Below are positions 54,836-64,000 of a stretch of 64,000 nucleotides of DNA, piece after piece (within the stretch, counting starts at the first letter, position 1; the number at the start of each line of letters is the position of its first letter). This stretch comes from Adhaeribacter pallidiroseus. Its GTDB lineage: Bacteria > Bacteroidota > Bacteroidia > Cytophagales > Hymenobacteraceae. The stretch spans positions 3,658,001 to 3,722,000 of the forward strand of contig NZ_QASA01000001.1 of assembly GCF_003340495.1 (NCBI RefSeq), given 5' to 3'. Below the pieces are notes generated by a model. It did not search any database, was not told the origin of the DNA, and saw nothing but the letters and a program-made list of their open reading frames with translations. The translations under genes and the position numbers were made by a program.

Positions 54836-57793
54836 ATGGAACAAAGATTTACCTTAAATTATTGGTGCACCAGTAAGTTTCTAATGCGGGTTGCTTTTAT
54901 TTGCATCTTTCTTTTTTTACAAACTAAAGCACCGGCAGCACCTTTTTTTAAAAAAACACCTGTAAAAGTAATAACGGAGAAGTCTTATTCCGTGCTATTT
55001 GCCGGGGAAGAGATCAGCAGTTTTACTTTGATTAATGCCGATAACGAAAGTGCCATTCGAACTATTACAGACGGCTCCACCATTGATTTAGCTACCTTAC
55101 CTACCAAAAATCTGAACATCCGGGCCAATACTTCACCCTCTGACGTAGGTAGTGTGCGGTTTGTGGTTTCGGGTATCGAGTCTGATAACCAAACAGAAAG
55201 CACCGCTCCGTATGCAGTATTCGGCGAAAACAGCGGTGATTATCATGCTTGGATACCAAAAGCCGGTAAGTATACCATAACCGCTATGCCTTACTCCGGC
55301 GAGAACGGCAGCGGTACTCCCGGTAAATCTTCAACCATTAGCTTTACCATAAAAGCCAGTACTCCGCCACCTACTTCGTCTTTCGTAAGCAATATAAAAG
55401 CTACTACTGGCAATAGTTATGCTTTGAGCAAATTAGTTAAAGGTACTACTTTATATACCGACCGGAATTATCAGGTTACCTCCGTAACTACTACCCTTAA
55501 TAATTCCACTTTTATCAAAACTCCCAACGATGATAAATTTGTAACGGCTGCTGCGGTTCTTTCTTTCTACATCAGCCAAAATGCCACCGTGTACGTGGGC
55601 TACGATCCTTTAGCTACCAGATTACCAGCCTGGCTCAGCAGTTGGGAAAAAACATCCGACCGAGTTGGCATCAACGATCCGCGGATTAGTTATTTACAAG
55701 TGTACCGGAAATCATTCGCCGCAGGCAAAGTAACTTTGGGGGGTAACCTGGCCAGCCCGGCACTCGGTTCTAAAAACACTTACCTGGTGGCCGTAAAGCC
55801 GGGCAGCACGGGTAGTAAAAGACCGTACGTCACGGAGGTGCGACCAGCCGATGGTGCCATTAATGTAGCCCTCGATAGATCTATCTCGGTAGATTTAGCT
55901 TACCCGGGAGGTAACTCTATAAACGGAAATACCGTGAATACAGCTACGGTAAGATTATACAAAGTAAGCGCTACCGGCGCTAAAACCCAGGTGGGCGGTA
56001 CCGCTGTTAATTCTTCCGCTGCTGGTGATGCTATTACCTTATCGGCTACCTTAACCCGGAATACTGTTTACGAATTTCAAATTACCGACCAAGTAAAAGA
56101 CGATAAAGGAAATGCTTTTATTCCGTTTACTTCCCGGTTTTCTACTTCCGGAGTGGCTCCCAGTAATGCTGATGGCATAGCTTTTACCGAAAAAACGCTG
56201 CTTGATAATTCATTTGGAGCGTATGGCTTTACCACCTTGGTGGTTGGCCCAGACCACCGGCTCTACGGAGCTACCTCCAATGGTAAAATTGAACGTTGGG
56301 ATATAAAATCGGACGGTACCATTACCAATCATGTAACCATTTCTCCTTTTGGCTCAGCTAAACGCTTGTTAATTGGACTTACCTTCGATCCTGCGGCCAC
56401 GAGTAGTAATTTAATTGCCTGGATCAGCCATTCGTCGCCGCTCTTTATAAACGCGCCGGATTGGTCCGGTAAAATTTCGCGCATTGTTTTAAACAATCCG
56501 TCTGCCCCCCAGGTAAAAGATTATGTAATTAACTTGCCCCGTTCTTACAAAGATCATGCTACCAACAGCATCGCCTTTGGGCCCGACAAAGCGATTTACT
56601 TTCCGCAAGGCAGTAATTCAGCCATGGGTGCCGCCGATGGGGCCTGGGGAAATCGCCCGGAGCGGCTTTTAAACGCAACCATTCTGCGTTTAGATATTGC
56701 TAAAGCCCAGCGACAAACCTTGCCTATTAACGTAAAAACGCAAGATGGAGGCACCTATAATCCTTATTCCAGCACCGCTCCTCTAACTATTTACGCCACC
56801 GGTGTCCGGAATGCTTTTGATTTAATCTGGCACTCCAACGGACAATTATACGTACCGGGTAACGGCTCTGCGGCCGGTGGTAATATTCCGGCTTTAACTT
56901 CGGGTGTTAAGCGGGCTAATGGTACTACTTACACCGGGGCTACCGTTCCGGCCATAAACAACGTACGGGATACGCAAAATGATTATTTGTTCCGGATTGT
57001 AAAAGGCGGTTATTACGGCCACCCCAATATTCTACGGAAAGAATTTATATTAAACGGTGGTAACCCTACAGCAGGTGTTGATCCGGGAGAAGTAGTCTGG
57101 AAAGCTAACGGCCAAACGTTTGGTTACAAAGTAGGTACGGCTAAAGAGCCTAATTACCGCGGTTGGGCTTGGGATTTCGGGTTGAACATGTCGCCGAATG
57201 GCGTGATTGAATACAAGAGCAATGCCTTTGATGGCAAACTTAAAGGCAAGCTCTTGGTTTGCCGCTTTAGCGGAGGCGATGATATTATAGTACTGGAGCC
57301 GGGTGGCACCAGTAAAAACATTGTACGGGCCACCGAAGGCATTAAAATTCCGGGCTTTCGAAGACCATTTGCCAATCCATTGGATATTACGGAAGATCCT
57401 AAAACCGGGAATTTATATTTATCGGAATACTACGATGGCAACGGCGATGGAAAACCACGCATTACCTTATTAAAGCCGGTGCAAAGAGCAAGCAGCAGCT
57501 CGGCGACCTTCCTGGCCAGCGAAGTAAAAGAACAATCCTTAGAGGTATATCCGAATCCTACTACCGAAGATGCCATCTTTGCCGAAGCTAAAAACTTTGC
57601 GCCTAACGAAGAAATCACGCTTACTTTGTACGATTTAGCCGGTCTGCCCATTTATACTGCCCTGGTTACTGCCAGCCACGAAGGCAATGCCAGCACCGAG
57701 TTGCATGTAGAGAAGCATTTAAATCCGGGAGTATACATCCTGCGGGCCACTGCTGCCTCCGGCGAAAAACTTACCCGATTGCTTGTTCAATAG
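54836..57793 (+). CDS. T9SS-secreted Ig-like / sugar-dehydrogenase-type propeller protein
   Basis: A 985-residue secreted protein. An atypically long N-region precedes the signal hydrophobic stretch (VAFICIFLFLQTKAPA). Ig-like beta domains follow to ~320 (SFTLINADNE, YHAWIPKAGKYTITAMPYSG). A SbsA-type Ig-like domain lies at ~330-440 (VTEVRPADGAINVALD, YEFQITDQVKDDKGN). A glucose/sorbosone-dehydrogenase-like propeller lies at ~465-890 (VGPDHRLYGATSNGKI, AFGPDKAIYFPQGSN, LDITEDPKTGNLYLSEY). A type A T9SS sorting domain is at ~903-985 (LEVYPNPTTEDAIF, NPGVYILRA). It is probably cell-surface or released; whether the propeller is catalytic is not decidable. Monocistronic. Confidence 0.85.
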   Translation: MEQRFTLNYWCTSKFLMRVAFICIFLFLQTKAPAAPFFKKTPVKVITEKSYSVLFAGEEISSFTLINADNESAIRTITDGSTIDLATLPTKNLNIRANTSPSDVGSVRFVVSGIESDNQTESTAPYAVFGENSGDYHAWIPKAGKYTITAMPYSGENGSGTPGKSSTISFTIKASTPPPTSSFVSNIKATTGNSYALSKLVKGTTLYTDRNYQVTSVTTTLNNSTFIKTPNDDKFVTAAAVLSFYISQNATVYVGYDPLATRLPAWLSSWEKTSDRVGINDPRISYLQVYRKSFAAGKVTLGGNLASPALGSKNTYLVAVKPGSTGSKRPYVTEVRPADGAINVALDRSISVDLAYPGGNSINGNTVNTATVRLYKVSATGAKTQVGGTAVNSSAAGDAITLSATLTRNTVYEFQITDQVKDDKGNAFIPFTSRFSTSGVAPSNADGIAFTEKTLLDNSFGAYGFTTLVVGPDHRLYGATSNGKIERWDIKSDGTITNHVTISPFGSAKRLLIGLTFDPAATSSNLIAWISHSSPLFINAPDWSGKISRIVLNNPSAPQVKDYVINLPRSYKDHATNSIAFGPDKAIYFPQGSNSAMGAADGAWGNRPERLLNATILRLDIAKAQRQTLPINVKTQDGGTYNPYSSTAPLTIYATGVRNAFDLIWHSNGQLYVPGNGSAAGGNIPALTSGVKRANGTTYTGATVPAINNVRDTQNDYLFRIVKGGYYGHPNILRKEFILNGGNPTAGVDPGEVVWKANGQTFGYKVGTAKEPNYRGWAWDFGLNMSPNGVIEYKSNAFDGKLKGKLLVCRFSGGDDIIVLEPGGTSKNIVRATEGIKIPGFRRPFANPLDITEDPKTGNLYLSEYYDGNGDGKPRITLLKPVQRASSSSATFLASEVKEQSLEVYPNPTTEDAIFAEAKNFAPNEEITLTLYDLAGLPIYTALVTASHEGNASTELHVEKHLNPGVYILRATAASGEKLTRLLVQ

Positions 57794-57812
57794 TTTTTTT
57801 TCAATTGTACGC

Positions 57813-57850
57813 AAAAAAGACTACCACTAAACCGGTAGTTTTTTTTATTT
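57813..57850 (+). terminator. terminator of the T9SS dehydrogenase-like gene
   Basis: ACTACC / GGTAGT stem with an 8-base loop followed by an eight-T run, 27 bases past the stop; weak stem but good U-tract. Confidence 0.65.
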
Positions 57851-57980
57851 TTATTGAATAACAAGATACTAAAACTAAAAACGCCGGCTATTTTTAGTTA
57901 GCAGTTTGAGTGAATGGTGATATAGTTTTGATTAATTTTAAAAAATTCTTGTTTACAGCACACTAAATTCCATTCTTACA

Positions 57981-60900
57981 TTACTGCCTTGCTTTTTTAA
58001 ATTGTATGGCCGCTGCCGCTTTCCGCAAGGCCTGCATGAGCTCATCTACATCGATAGGTTTGCTGATGTAAGCATTCATGCCGGCTTGTAAACAAGCTTG
58101 CTCGTCTTCTCTCATGGCATTGGCCGTAGTGGCAATAATATAGGGTTGATCAAAATCGCTTTCTCCTTTAGACCGTATAATCCGGGTGGCTTCTAAACCG
58201 TCCATTTCGGGCATTTGCACGTCCATTAAAACAGTATCAAACCGGGTGGTTTGCCAAGCCTCTAAAACCATCCGGCCGTTTTCAACCAACTCAGCTTTGT
58301 AGCCAAGCCTTTCTAAAGCTAATTGGGCAAACATCTGGTTAATTGGATTATCCTCAGCGACCAGAATCTGGAGTGGATGCTGGTCTGCAAAGCACTCCGA
58401 TAGTTTACTTTCGGTAACTGATGGTTTTTCTATGATCCGCTCTGGTTGCAAGCTATTTAAAATTCCTTGCCGTAATTGCTGCTGCCTTAATGGTTTAGCT
58501 AATACACTCTTAAAAAGGCCGGTAGATTTGGCGTCACCATCATTGCCAATAGAACTTAACAGCATAAGTGCTAATTGGGGATACTTCTCTTTAATTACAT
58601 ATGCTAATTCTACTCCGTCAATATCGGGCATGTGCCTGTCGGTAATTACCAGGTCAAAAGCCTCTAAAGCCAACAAGTTCAACGCTTCTTTAGCCGATTC
58701 GGCTAATACGGGGATGTAATTCCAGTAAGTTAATTGCTTATCCAGAATTTGTCGGTTCGTGGCATTATCATCTACTACTAAAATTCTGCGGCCGGCTAAC
58801 TCAGCCGGGTTAGCAGGTGCATACGTCTGATACGTTTGACCGCTTTGCCGAGCTAAAATTGTAAACCGAAAAGTGCTTCCTACCCCGGGTTGGCTAACGG
58901 CCGAAATTGTGCCGCCCATAAGTTCGGCCAAGCGCTTACAAATTGCCAGACCTAACCCAGTGCCGCCATATTTGCGAGTTGTAGATGAATCGAGTTGTGA
59001 AAAAGCTTTAAACAAATGCGCGGCTTTTTCGTCTGAAAATCCTATTCCGGTATCTCGCACTTCAAAAGCTAATTCCACCAAACCATTTTCACGCTCTTCT
59101 GTCTTTTTCACGTTCACCATAATTTCACCACGCGGAGTAAATTTTACGGCATTTCCTACCAGGTTAATCAAAATTTGTTTTAAGCGGGTGCTGTCGCTAA
59201 CGATTTGCAGAGGAATATCACAGGCAAGTTGGTACAGAAGCTCTAAGTTTTGCTGCGCAGCTTTGGCGGCAAATAGCTCCAGCACTTCTTCAATACAGGT
59301 TCGTAGATCAATTACTTCCTGGTCAAGCTCCATTTTGCCAGATTCAATCTTCGAAAAATCCAGAATATCATTAATAACCGAAAGCAAAGTTTTACCAGAG
59401 CTGCGGATGATTCCAGTAAAGTTACGCTGTTCCGGGTCAAGGCTGGTTTCTGAAAGCAGGGAGGTCATGCCAATTATTCCGTTTAGTGGAGTCCGGATTT
59501 CGTGGCTCATAGTAGCTAAAAAAATACTCTTGGCCTGATTGGCTTTTTCAGCCTCTTGGCGCGATTGATATTCCTGTTGTTTTTGTTCCTGTAATTGTTC
59601 GTTTAGCTTTTTTAAATGATCGGCTTGAGTCTGCAATTCTGTTTTTTGCCTAAGAACTTCACCTGTCCGGACTTTCACCTGTTTTTCCAGGGCTAGTTTT
59701 TGCCTATTAATTAGTTTCATACGCAGGCGGAAGAAAATATAAATACCAGCAAACAGGCCCAAGGTAAGCAATACTTTAAACCACCACGCCAGCCAGAAGG
59801 GCGGCTTGATAACAATTTTTACGGAGGCAACTCTTTCATTCCAGATACCTTCATTATTCGAAGCTTTCACTAAAAAAGTATATTGCCCGGGATCTAAATT
59901 GGTATAAGTAGCTTCGCGATGTTGAGCATTCACGTAATTCCATCCTTTATCAAAACCTTCCATTTTATAAGCATACTGATTTTTATCAGGTACCGTAAAA
60001 TTTAAAGCGGCAAATTCAAAGGTAAAAACGGACTGCTCGTACAACAAAATAAGCTTTTTGGTCTGAGAAATGTGTTGGACTAAGGGTGCATCCTTTTCTC
60101 CAATAACAACGGGTTTATTAAACAATTGAAAGTCTGTTATAACTACGGGTGGCCGATTTTCATTTTTAGGAAGATAATCTGGGTTAATGATGTTAAAACC
60201 ATTGTTACCTCCGAAAAATAATTCTCCGGAACTGGCCCTAAACCCTGACCCAGTCAGAAACTCGGTACCTTGTAAGCCATTATAAACGCCAAAATTAGAA
60301 AAAGTACTGGTTCTGGGATCAAAACGGCTGATACCGTTCTCGGTACTTAGCCATAGGTAACCGTTGGCATCTTCACTGATAAAGTTAATTGTATTGTTAG
60401 GAGCGCCTTGTTCCACTTTAAACACCTTAAACTTTTGCCGGCGTTTATCGAAAAGGTTGAGTCCACCACCTAAGGTACCCACCCAAATATTGCCCCGGCT
60501 ATCCCCAAAAATGGTCATAGCAGCATCGCTGCCTAGGTTATGTTCACTTTTGTTGTAGCGGGTAAATTTTTTATTGTACGGATTATAAACACTAATTCCA
60601 CTGTAAGTACCAAACCAAATATTGCCCTCACGATCTTCATACAAAGACCGGATTGCATCATTACTGAGACTATTGGGGTCGTCTGGTTTAAAGCGATAGC
60701 TTTCAATCTTTTGGCTTGACCATTCCAAAACTTTTACACCGTTTCCATTGGTGGCAATCCAGATGTTATGATTGCGATCTTCTAACAAAGCATAGGCCGC
60801 ATTCGCATTAGGATCGTTTATATTTGTATCAAGGTTATATTGTTTAAACGTTTTTGTTTGGGGGTCAAAACGCTGCAAGCCTCCCCCATAAGTACCAACC

Positions 60901-62198
60901 CATATATAGTTGCTTTTTTTAGATTTTATTAAAGCTAGAATAGAACCAAGGGTGGTTCCATAATTATTTATGGATGTTTTAGTAAAGAAACGCTCAAATG
61001 TATTGGAAGCTCTTTTAAATAAATTTAAACCTCCCCCGTCCGTACCGACATAAATATCGCCGGCTGCATCCTCCACAAAAGAAGTAACCACATTAAAACT
61101 TAAAGTAGCCGGATCATCATTATTTTTACGATACAGTTTAAAAAAAGGTAAATTTTTATCGTATATATTAATGCCTCCCGCGTAGGTTCCTACCCATAAC
61201 AAACCTTGCTTGTCCTGAAAGGCTGTCTGAATAGAATTTGAACTAAGGGAGCCTTCGTCAGAAGGATTATTAAGATAGCGGATAAACCTTCCTTTATCCG
61301 GATCAAAAAGGTTTAACCCAAACTGCGTTGATACCCAAAATTTACCTTGTTCTGCTTTTGTAATACAAGTAACGTTATTGTTGCTAATGGAAGTAAGATT
61401 AGCCGCGTTATACTGGTAATGCGTAAATTTGCCTTTTTCGGGATTAAAGCAATCGATTCCTTTATTTTCGAGACCAATCAACAAGTTACCGTGCTCGTCT
61501 TCCTGCAAAGCCTTTATTTTGTTCTGGCCAAGGCTGCCCGGGTCATCGTTGCGGTGCAGAAACCGGGTAAACTTTCCGGTCTTCTGATTAAATAAATTTA
61601 ATCCGTTCGTGGTACCCACCCAAATATTGCCCCGATGGTCTTCAAAAACGCTCAGAATTGCCGATGCACTTAAAGAGGTAGTATCATTTGGGTCAGCAAC
61701 AAATCTAGTTATTTTACCGGTTTCAGGATTTAACCGGTTTAAATTCCAGTAGGTACCTACCCATAGCTGGCCCTGACGATCTTCCCAGAGTGCCGTTATA
61801 TCTTTATTGCTTAACGCCTGATTATTAGCTGGATTATCTACAAAATGAATAAAAGAATCGGTCTTCCGGTTGTATAAACTTAAGGCTCCGCCAAAACTGC
61901 CGATCCACAAACGACCCGCCTTATCTTGGTACACCAAATTAATATCGTTCGAACGGAGACTCTTCGGATCATTAGGATTATTCCGGTAAACCGTAAATTT
62001 GTTGCCATCGTATTTATTAAGTCCGTCTTGAGTACCAAACCACATAAACCCTTGTTGGTCTTTTAAAATACTACGCACGGTACTGTGCGATAAGCCCTGT
62101 TCTTTTTTTAAATGTGCAAATCGTATATCGGCGTTCTGCGCCTGAAGCAAGCCTGGTACACAAATACTTAAAAAAAATAAAACGTAATTTTTGATCAT
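57981..62198 (-). CDS. hybrid histidine kinase with two-component propeller and two receiver domains
   Basis: A 1405-residue membrane sensor. Signal peptide; about twelve to fourteen regulator-propeller repeats (e.g. [50 protein letters not shown]) to ~720; Y_Y_Y domain at ~737-784 ([15 protein letters not shown]); one TM helix at ~801-827; coiled coil; HisKA with H899 in [13 protein letters not shown]; HATPase at ~1012-1100 ([17 protein letters not shown]); REC1 with phospho-Asp D1187 (VITDRHMPD); REC2 with D1326 (VLMDVQMPE). Unlike classical Bacteroides HTCS proteins it ends after REC2 with no AraC-type DNA-binding domain, so output must pass to other proteins. Sugar or oligosaccharide ligands are likely for the propeller. 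The upstream MVIN codons are less likely the start. Confidence 0.93.
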   Translation of the reverse strand: MIKNYVLFFLSICVPGLLQAQNADIRFAHLKKEQGLSHSTVRSILKDQQGFMWFGTQDGLNKYDGNKFTVYRNNPNDPKSLRSNDINLVYQDKAGRLWIGSFGGALSLYNRKTDSFIHFVDNPANNQALSNKDITALWEDRQGQLWVGTYWNLNRLNPETGKITRFVADPNDTTSLSASAILSVFEDHRGNIWVGTTNGLNLFNQKTGKFTRFLHRNDDPGSLGQNKIKALQEDEHGNLLIGLENKGIDCFNPEKGKFTHYQYNAANLTSISNNNVTCITKAEQGKFWVSTQFGLNLFDPDKGRFIRYLNNPSDEGSLSSNSIQTAFQDKQGLLWVGTYAGGINIYDKNLPFFKLYRKNNDDPATLSFNVVTSFVEDAAGDIYVGTDGGGLNLFKRASNTFERFFTKTSINNYGTTLGSILALIKSKKSNYIWVGTYGGGLQRFDPQTKTFKQYNLDTNINDPNANAAYALLEDRNHNIWIATNGNGVKVLEWSSQKIESYRFKPDDPNSLSNDAIRSLYEDREGNIWFGTYSGISVYNPYNKKFTRYNKSEHNLGSDAAMTIFGDSRGNIWVGTLGGGLNLFDKRRQKFKVFKVEQGAPNNTINFISEDANGYLWLSTENGISRFDPRTSTFSNFGVYNGLQGTEFLTGSGFRASSGELFFGGNNGFNIINPDYLPKNENRPPVVITDFQLFNKPVVIGEKDAPLVQHISQTKKLILLYEQSVFTFEFAALNFTVPDKNQYAYKMEGFDKGWNYVNAQHREATYTNLDPGQYTFLVKASNNEGIWNERVASVKIVIKPPFWLAWWFKVLLTLGLFAGIYIFFRLRMKLINRQKLALEKQVKVRTGEVLRQKTELQTQADHLKKLNEQLQEQKQQEYQSRQEAEKANQAKSIFLATMSHEIRTPLNGIIGMTSLLSETSLDPEQRNFTGIIRSSGKTLLSVINDILDFSKIESGKMELDQEVIDLRTCIEEVLELFAAKAAQQNLELLYQLACDIPLQIVSDSTRLKQILINLVGNAVKFTPRGEIMVNVKKTEERENGLVELAFEVRDTGIGFSDEKAAHLFKAFSQLDSSTTRKYGGTGLGLAICKRLAELMGGTISAVSQPGVGSTFRFTILARQSGQTYQTYAPANPAELAGRRILVVDDNATNRQILDKQLTYWNYIPVLAESAKEALNLLALEAFDLVITDRHMPDIDGVELAYVIKEKYPQLALMLLSSIGNDGDAKSTGLFKSVLAKPLRQQQLRQGILNSLQPERIIEKPSVTESKLSECFADQHPLQILVAEDNPINQMFAQLALERLGYKAELVENGRMVLEAWQTTRFDTVLMDVQMPEMDGLEATRIIRSKGESDFDQPYIIATTANAMREDEQACLQAGMNAYISKPIDVDELMQALRKAAAAIQFKKARQ

Positions 62199-63019
62199 AT
62201 TAATCACCAACCTAGTAATAGTTTAACAAGACAACTTTCGATTATAACAAGTAGCAGTATAGTTATAAGCTGCCAGTCCCGAATGGAAGGTTCTTTAATT
62301 TCCCTGATATAACTTTTTGTCATGACATTTACCGGAGCTGTACTCGTATTGCTATTAGTTAAGGCCAAGGATATTAACTATTCTAAGTATATGCCGCTGC
62401 CCAAAAATGTTACGGAATACCTTTTTCCTAATAAAATTATAAGTCAGATTAAAATTTATCAATACAGTAGTTTTCATGCACAAACAAGCTCGAAATTTCT
62501 TTTAATGAAAGTTCATAATCGCTGGCTCATGTCAAGAATGTTGCCAGCTATCCCCATGATAATAGGTAACATAATAGATACCAATCTATTAAATAGATAT
62601 TTTGTCATTTTCTAGCATTAACCCTTTAAATACAACAACATTCTAATATGGTTACTATAGGGCTTTAGCTTAGTTGTTACAGACTGGAATCAACTCCCAA
62701 CTACCGGAAAAACAGAATACTCAACTATCTACAAACCAATCTTTTAATTTGTTAGACACGTCTGAATCTCTATCATCAGGTTAGTTTAAAATATACTTAA
62801 ACTCAATCGCCGGGTATAGATATAGAAAAAAAACTGGCTTAAACAGGTTTACTCCTAGAACAATCTAAGTGCAGGAGCGGAGTAAAATCTTGTTGAAAGC
62901 ATACGCTTAATAGGTTTTTAAGTGCTGTTATATTTAAAGGCAAGCTGTCGTTTTAGAAAAATAATCGTTCCGGAAAAAATTGTAGACAAGACAAACGAAT
63001 GACCTAAAATTTAAAAATA
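62199..63019. other. intergenic region, no convincing gene
   Basis: About 820 AT-rich bases. A plus-strand frame at 62322-62615 lacks any family resemblance and has composition like translated non-coding DNA. Confidence 0.35.
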
Positions 63020-63056
63020 AAAAGGTCCGGCCATTTATATGACCAGACCTTTTTTT
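63020..63056 (-). terminator. terminator of the outer-membrane protein gene
   Basis: AAAAGGTCCGGCCAT and ATGACCAGACCTTTT form a 15-bp stem whose two mismatches become G-U pairs only in the minus-strand RNA, matching the gene direction. It lies 36 bases past the stop. Confidence 0.75.
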
Positions 63057-63070
63057 AAAAAAAATGCTTG

Positions 63071-63709
63071 TTAATAGCCGAAATTAGTAGCCGGATTATA
63101 CCAACTATTTTGGTAAGCATTGCCATTAGAATAACGTAAACCACCTGATACCGAGAAGTTATCCGTTACCTTATAGCTGGCCCGGATCGACATGCCATTC
63201 GTGCCGCCCGGCATTAATAAATTAACCGGTGCCGATAACCTGTTTTTAGATAAATCGCGCCAAACGGAGCCGGTTAAATTTAACCGGTCGTTTACCATAT
63301 AATTGCCTCCGGCGTGTAAGATATAATGCTGGTTCCAGCGATTAGCCATCGGACCAACGCCCGCTTCCTGGCCAAACCGGTTGGGGTAATTATTAAATGC
63401 CGAAATCATACTAACCGAAGCAAAGCCGCTAAACCGTTTGGTTACCGGAAACAGGACGCTGGGCTCCAAATAAGTAGCCGTGCCGAAAAGCGGGCTAAAC
63501 TGCGTACCCATGGATAAGCCATAATTGATTTTGCGGACTGGTTTAATAACCATACTCTCCTGTGCTTCGGTAACTGCCGGCGCGGGGATTACGGAGGTTT
63601 CTATAGCGGGCGGCGTGCTGTTTAATTCGGCGGGTGCCTCTGCGGTTTGCGCCCAACTGGTTCCGCCCCAACCCAGCAACAAGGTTATAATCGAAATATA
63701 TTTTATCAT
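63071..63709 (-). CDS. putative outer-membrane beta-barrel protein
   Basis: A ~212-residue exported protein starting at ATG 63709, which places the signal (MIKYISIITLLLGWGGTSWAQ) at the N-terminus. A Pro/Thr/Ala linker is followed by alternating amphipathic strands (KINYGLSMGTQFSPLFG, YLEPSVLFPVTKRFSGFASVSM, QHYILHAGGNYMVNDRLNLTGSVWRDL, MSIRASYKVTDNFSVSGGLRYSNG) and a C-terminal aromatic (FGY). It fits a small porin-like barrel. No specific family is recognised. Confidence 0.75.
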   Translation of the reverse strand: MIKYISIITLLLGWGGTSWAQTAEAPAELNSTPPAIETSVIPAPAVTEAQESMVIKPVRKINYGLSMGTQFSPLFGTATYLEPSVLFPVTKRFSGFASVSMISAFNNYPNRFGQEAGVGPMANRWNQHYILHAGGNYMVNDRLNLTGSVWRDLSKNRLSAPVNLLMPGGTNGMSIRASYKVTDNFSVSGGLRYSNGNAYQNSWYNPATNFGY

Positions 63710-64000
63710 GAAATTACCTAAACTCTTGAGGTGCAACTATACTTTAAACTTACGCAAAATGCGGGTTAATTGCCAGTAATTTTAAATTTATTACCGGTGT
63801 TTTAACTTCCGTAACTCTAGGATAAGGTAACGAGGTAAGCAAAGCTGGTTTCATTTATTCTCTATTATTGGCTAAACTGAGAACGTTATATTATTTAGTT
63901 CCGGTTAATTTTTACCGGAAAAAGGCGGTAATCGTTTAAATTAAGAGCGTATAGAAAACCTTCCCAGTGAATAATGGGCACCAATCCGGTAGGTTGGGTA
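63710..64000. other. intergenic end of the window
   Basis: No gene is visible up to the window edge. Confidence 0.4.

Noticed and set aside
24179-57793. A polysaccharide utilisation locus
   Set aside because: No SusC-type TonB receptor or SusD-like protein is present, and the enzyme genes are scattered on both strands.
58873-59538. Plus-strand open frame of 221 codons opposite the histidine kinase gene
   Set aside because: It is antisense to the well-conserved HisKA/HATPase region and has Ser/Arg-rich composition typical of a shadow frame.
62322-62615. Plus-strand frame of 97 codons after the kinase gene
   Set aside because: No recognisable domain; residues reflect AT-rich non-coding sequence.

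Overview
The window looks like a chromosomal segment of a Bacteroidota bacterium, most likely a cytophagal of the Hymenobacteraceae type (Adhaeribacter/Pontibacter/Hymenobacter relatives). The signs are two type IX secretion (T9SS) sorting domains, Bacteroidota-only families (DUF4905, DUF4468, DUF5020, TIGR02757), a TTTG/TAnnTTTG promoter before the tRNA, little visible Shine-Dalgarno, and very AT-rich gene junctions built from TTTAAA/AAATTT runs. The genus assignment is inference.

Layout. 1-2.4 kb: 3' part of an RND efflux pump gene, closed by a 66-bp perfect palindrome. 2.5-8.7 kb: small envelope and metabolic genes, including two paralogous LysM + double-psi-barrel proteins. 8.9-13.2 kb: housekeeping genes (kdsB, SUI1/YciH-like factor, lipid kinase, tandem Usp protein, GAPDH). 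A tRNA-Glu(UUC) lies at 13.38 kb. 13.5-21.9 kb: an accessory stretch with a GNAT acetyltransferase, a discoidin-like protein, cold-shock protein and fatty-acid desaturase, several tiny orphan genes, a GAF protein, a decayed tyrosine recombinase and a small AT-rich gene followed by an attC-like hairpin. 22-23.7 kb: class III nucleotide cyclase overlapping a DHFR-like gene. 24-34.3 kb: secreted or lipid-anchored catabolic enzymes (glycoside hydrolase-like, M81 peptidase, nucleoside hydrolase, SMP-30-like propeller, GalM) and a Bcr/CflA transporter. 34.5-41 kb: a 1487-residue T9SS propeller/IPT protein and a lipoprotein with twin carbohydrate-binding modules. 42-48.5 kb: PRC-barrel, DUF1003, Gfo/Idh/MocA, VAT1-like and DUF5020 genes. 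48.65-49.84 kb: a gene broken by two A-tract frameshifts. 50-57.8 kb: aldo/keto reductase, Tat-exported glycoside hydrolase-like protein and a second T9SS propeller protein. 58-62.2 kb: a giant hybrid histidine kinase with two receiver domains. 63-63.7 kb: an outer-membrane protein.

How it fits together. Much of 24-58 kb serves capture and breakdown of external sugars and nucleosides, but no SusC/SusD pair is present, so it is not a classical polysaccharide utilisation locus. The most unusual items are (i) two hairpin sites of shared TAAC...GAG / CTC...CGTTAT architecture at 13.77-13.98 and 21.89-21.96 kb, each next to an AT-rich small gene and with a recombinase relic nearby, which could be remnants of an integron-like cassette system; (ii) the double-frameshifted membrane-protein gene; (iii) a dispersed intergenic repeat at 28.1, 42.5 and 44.2 kb; and (iv) terminators that are near-perfect palindromes.
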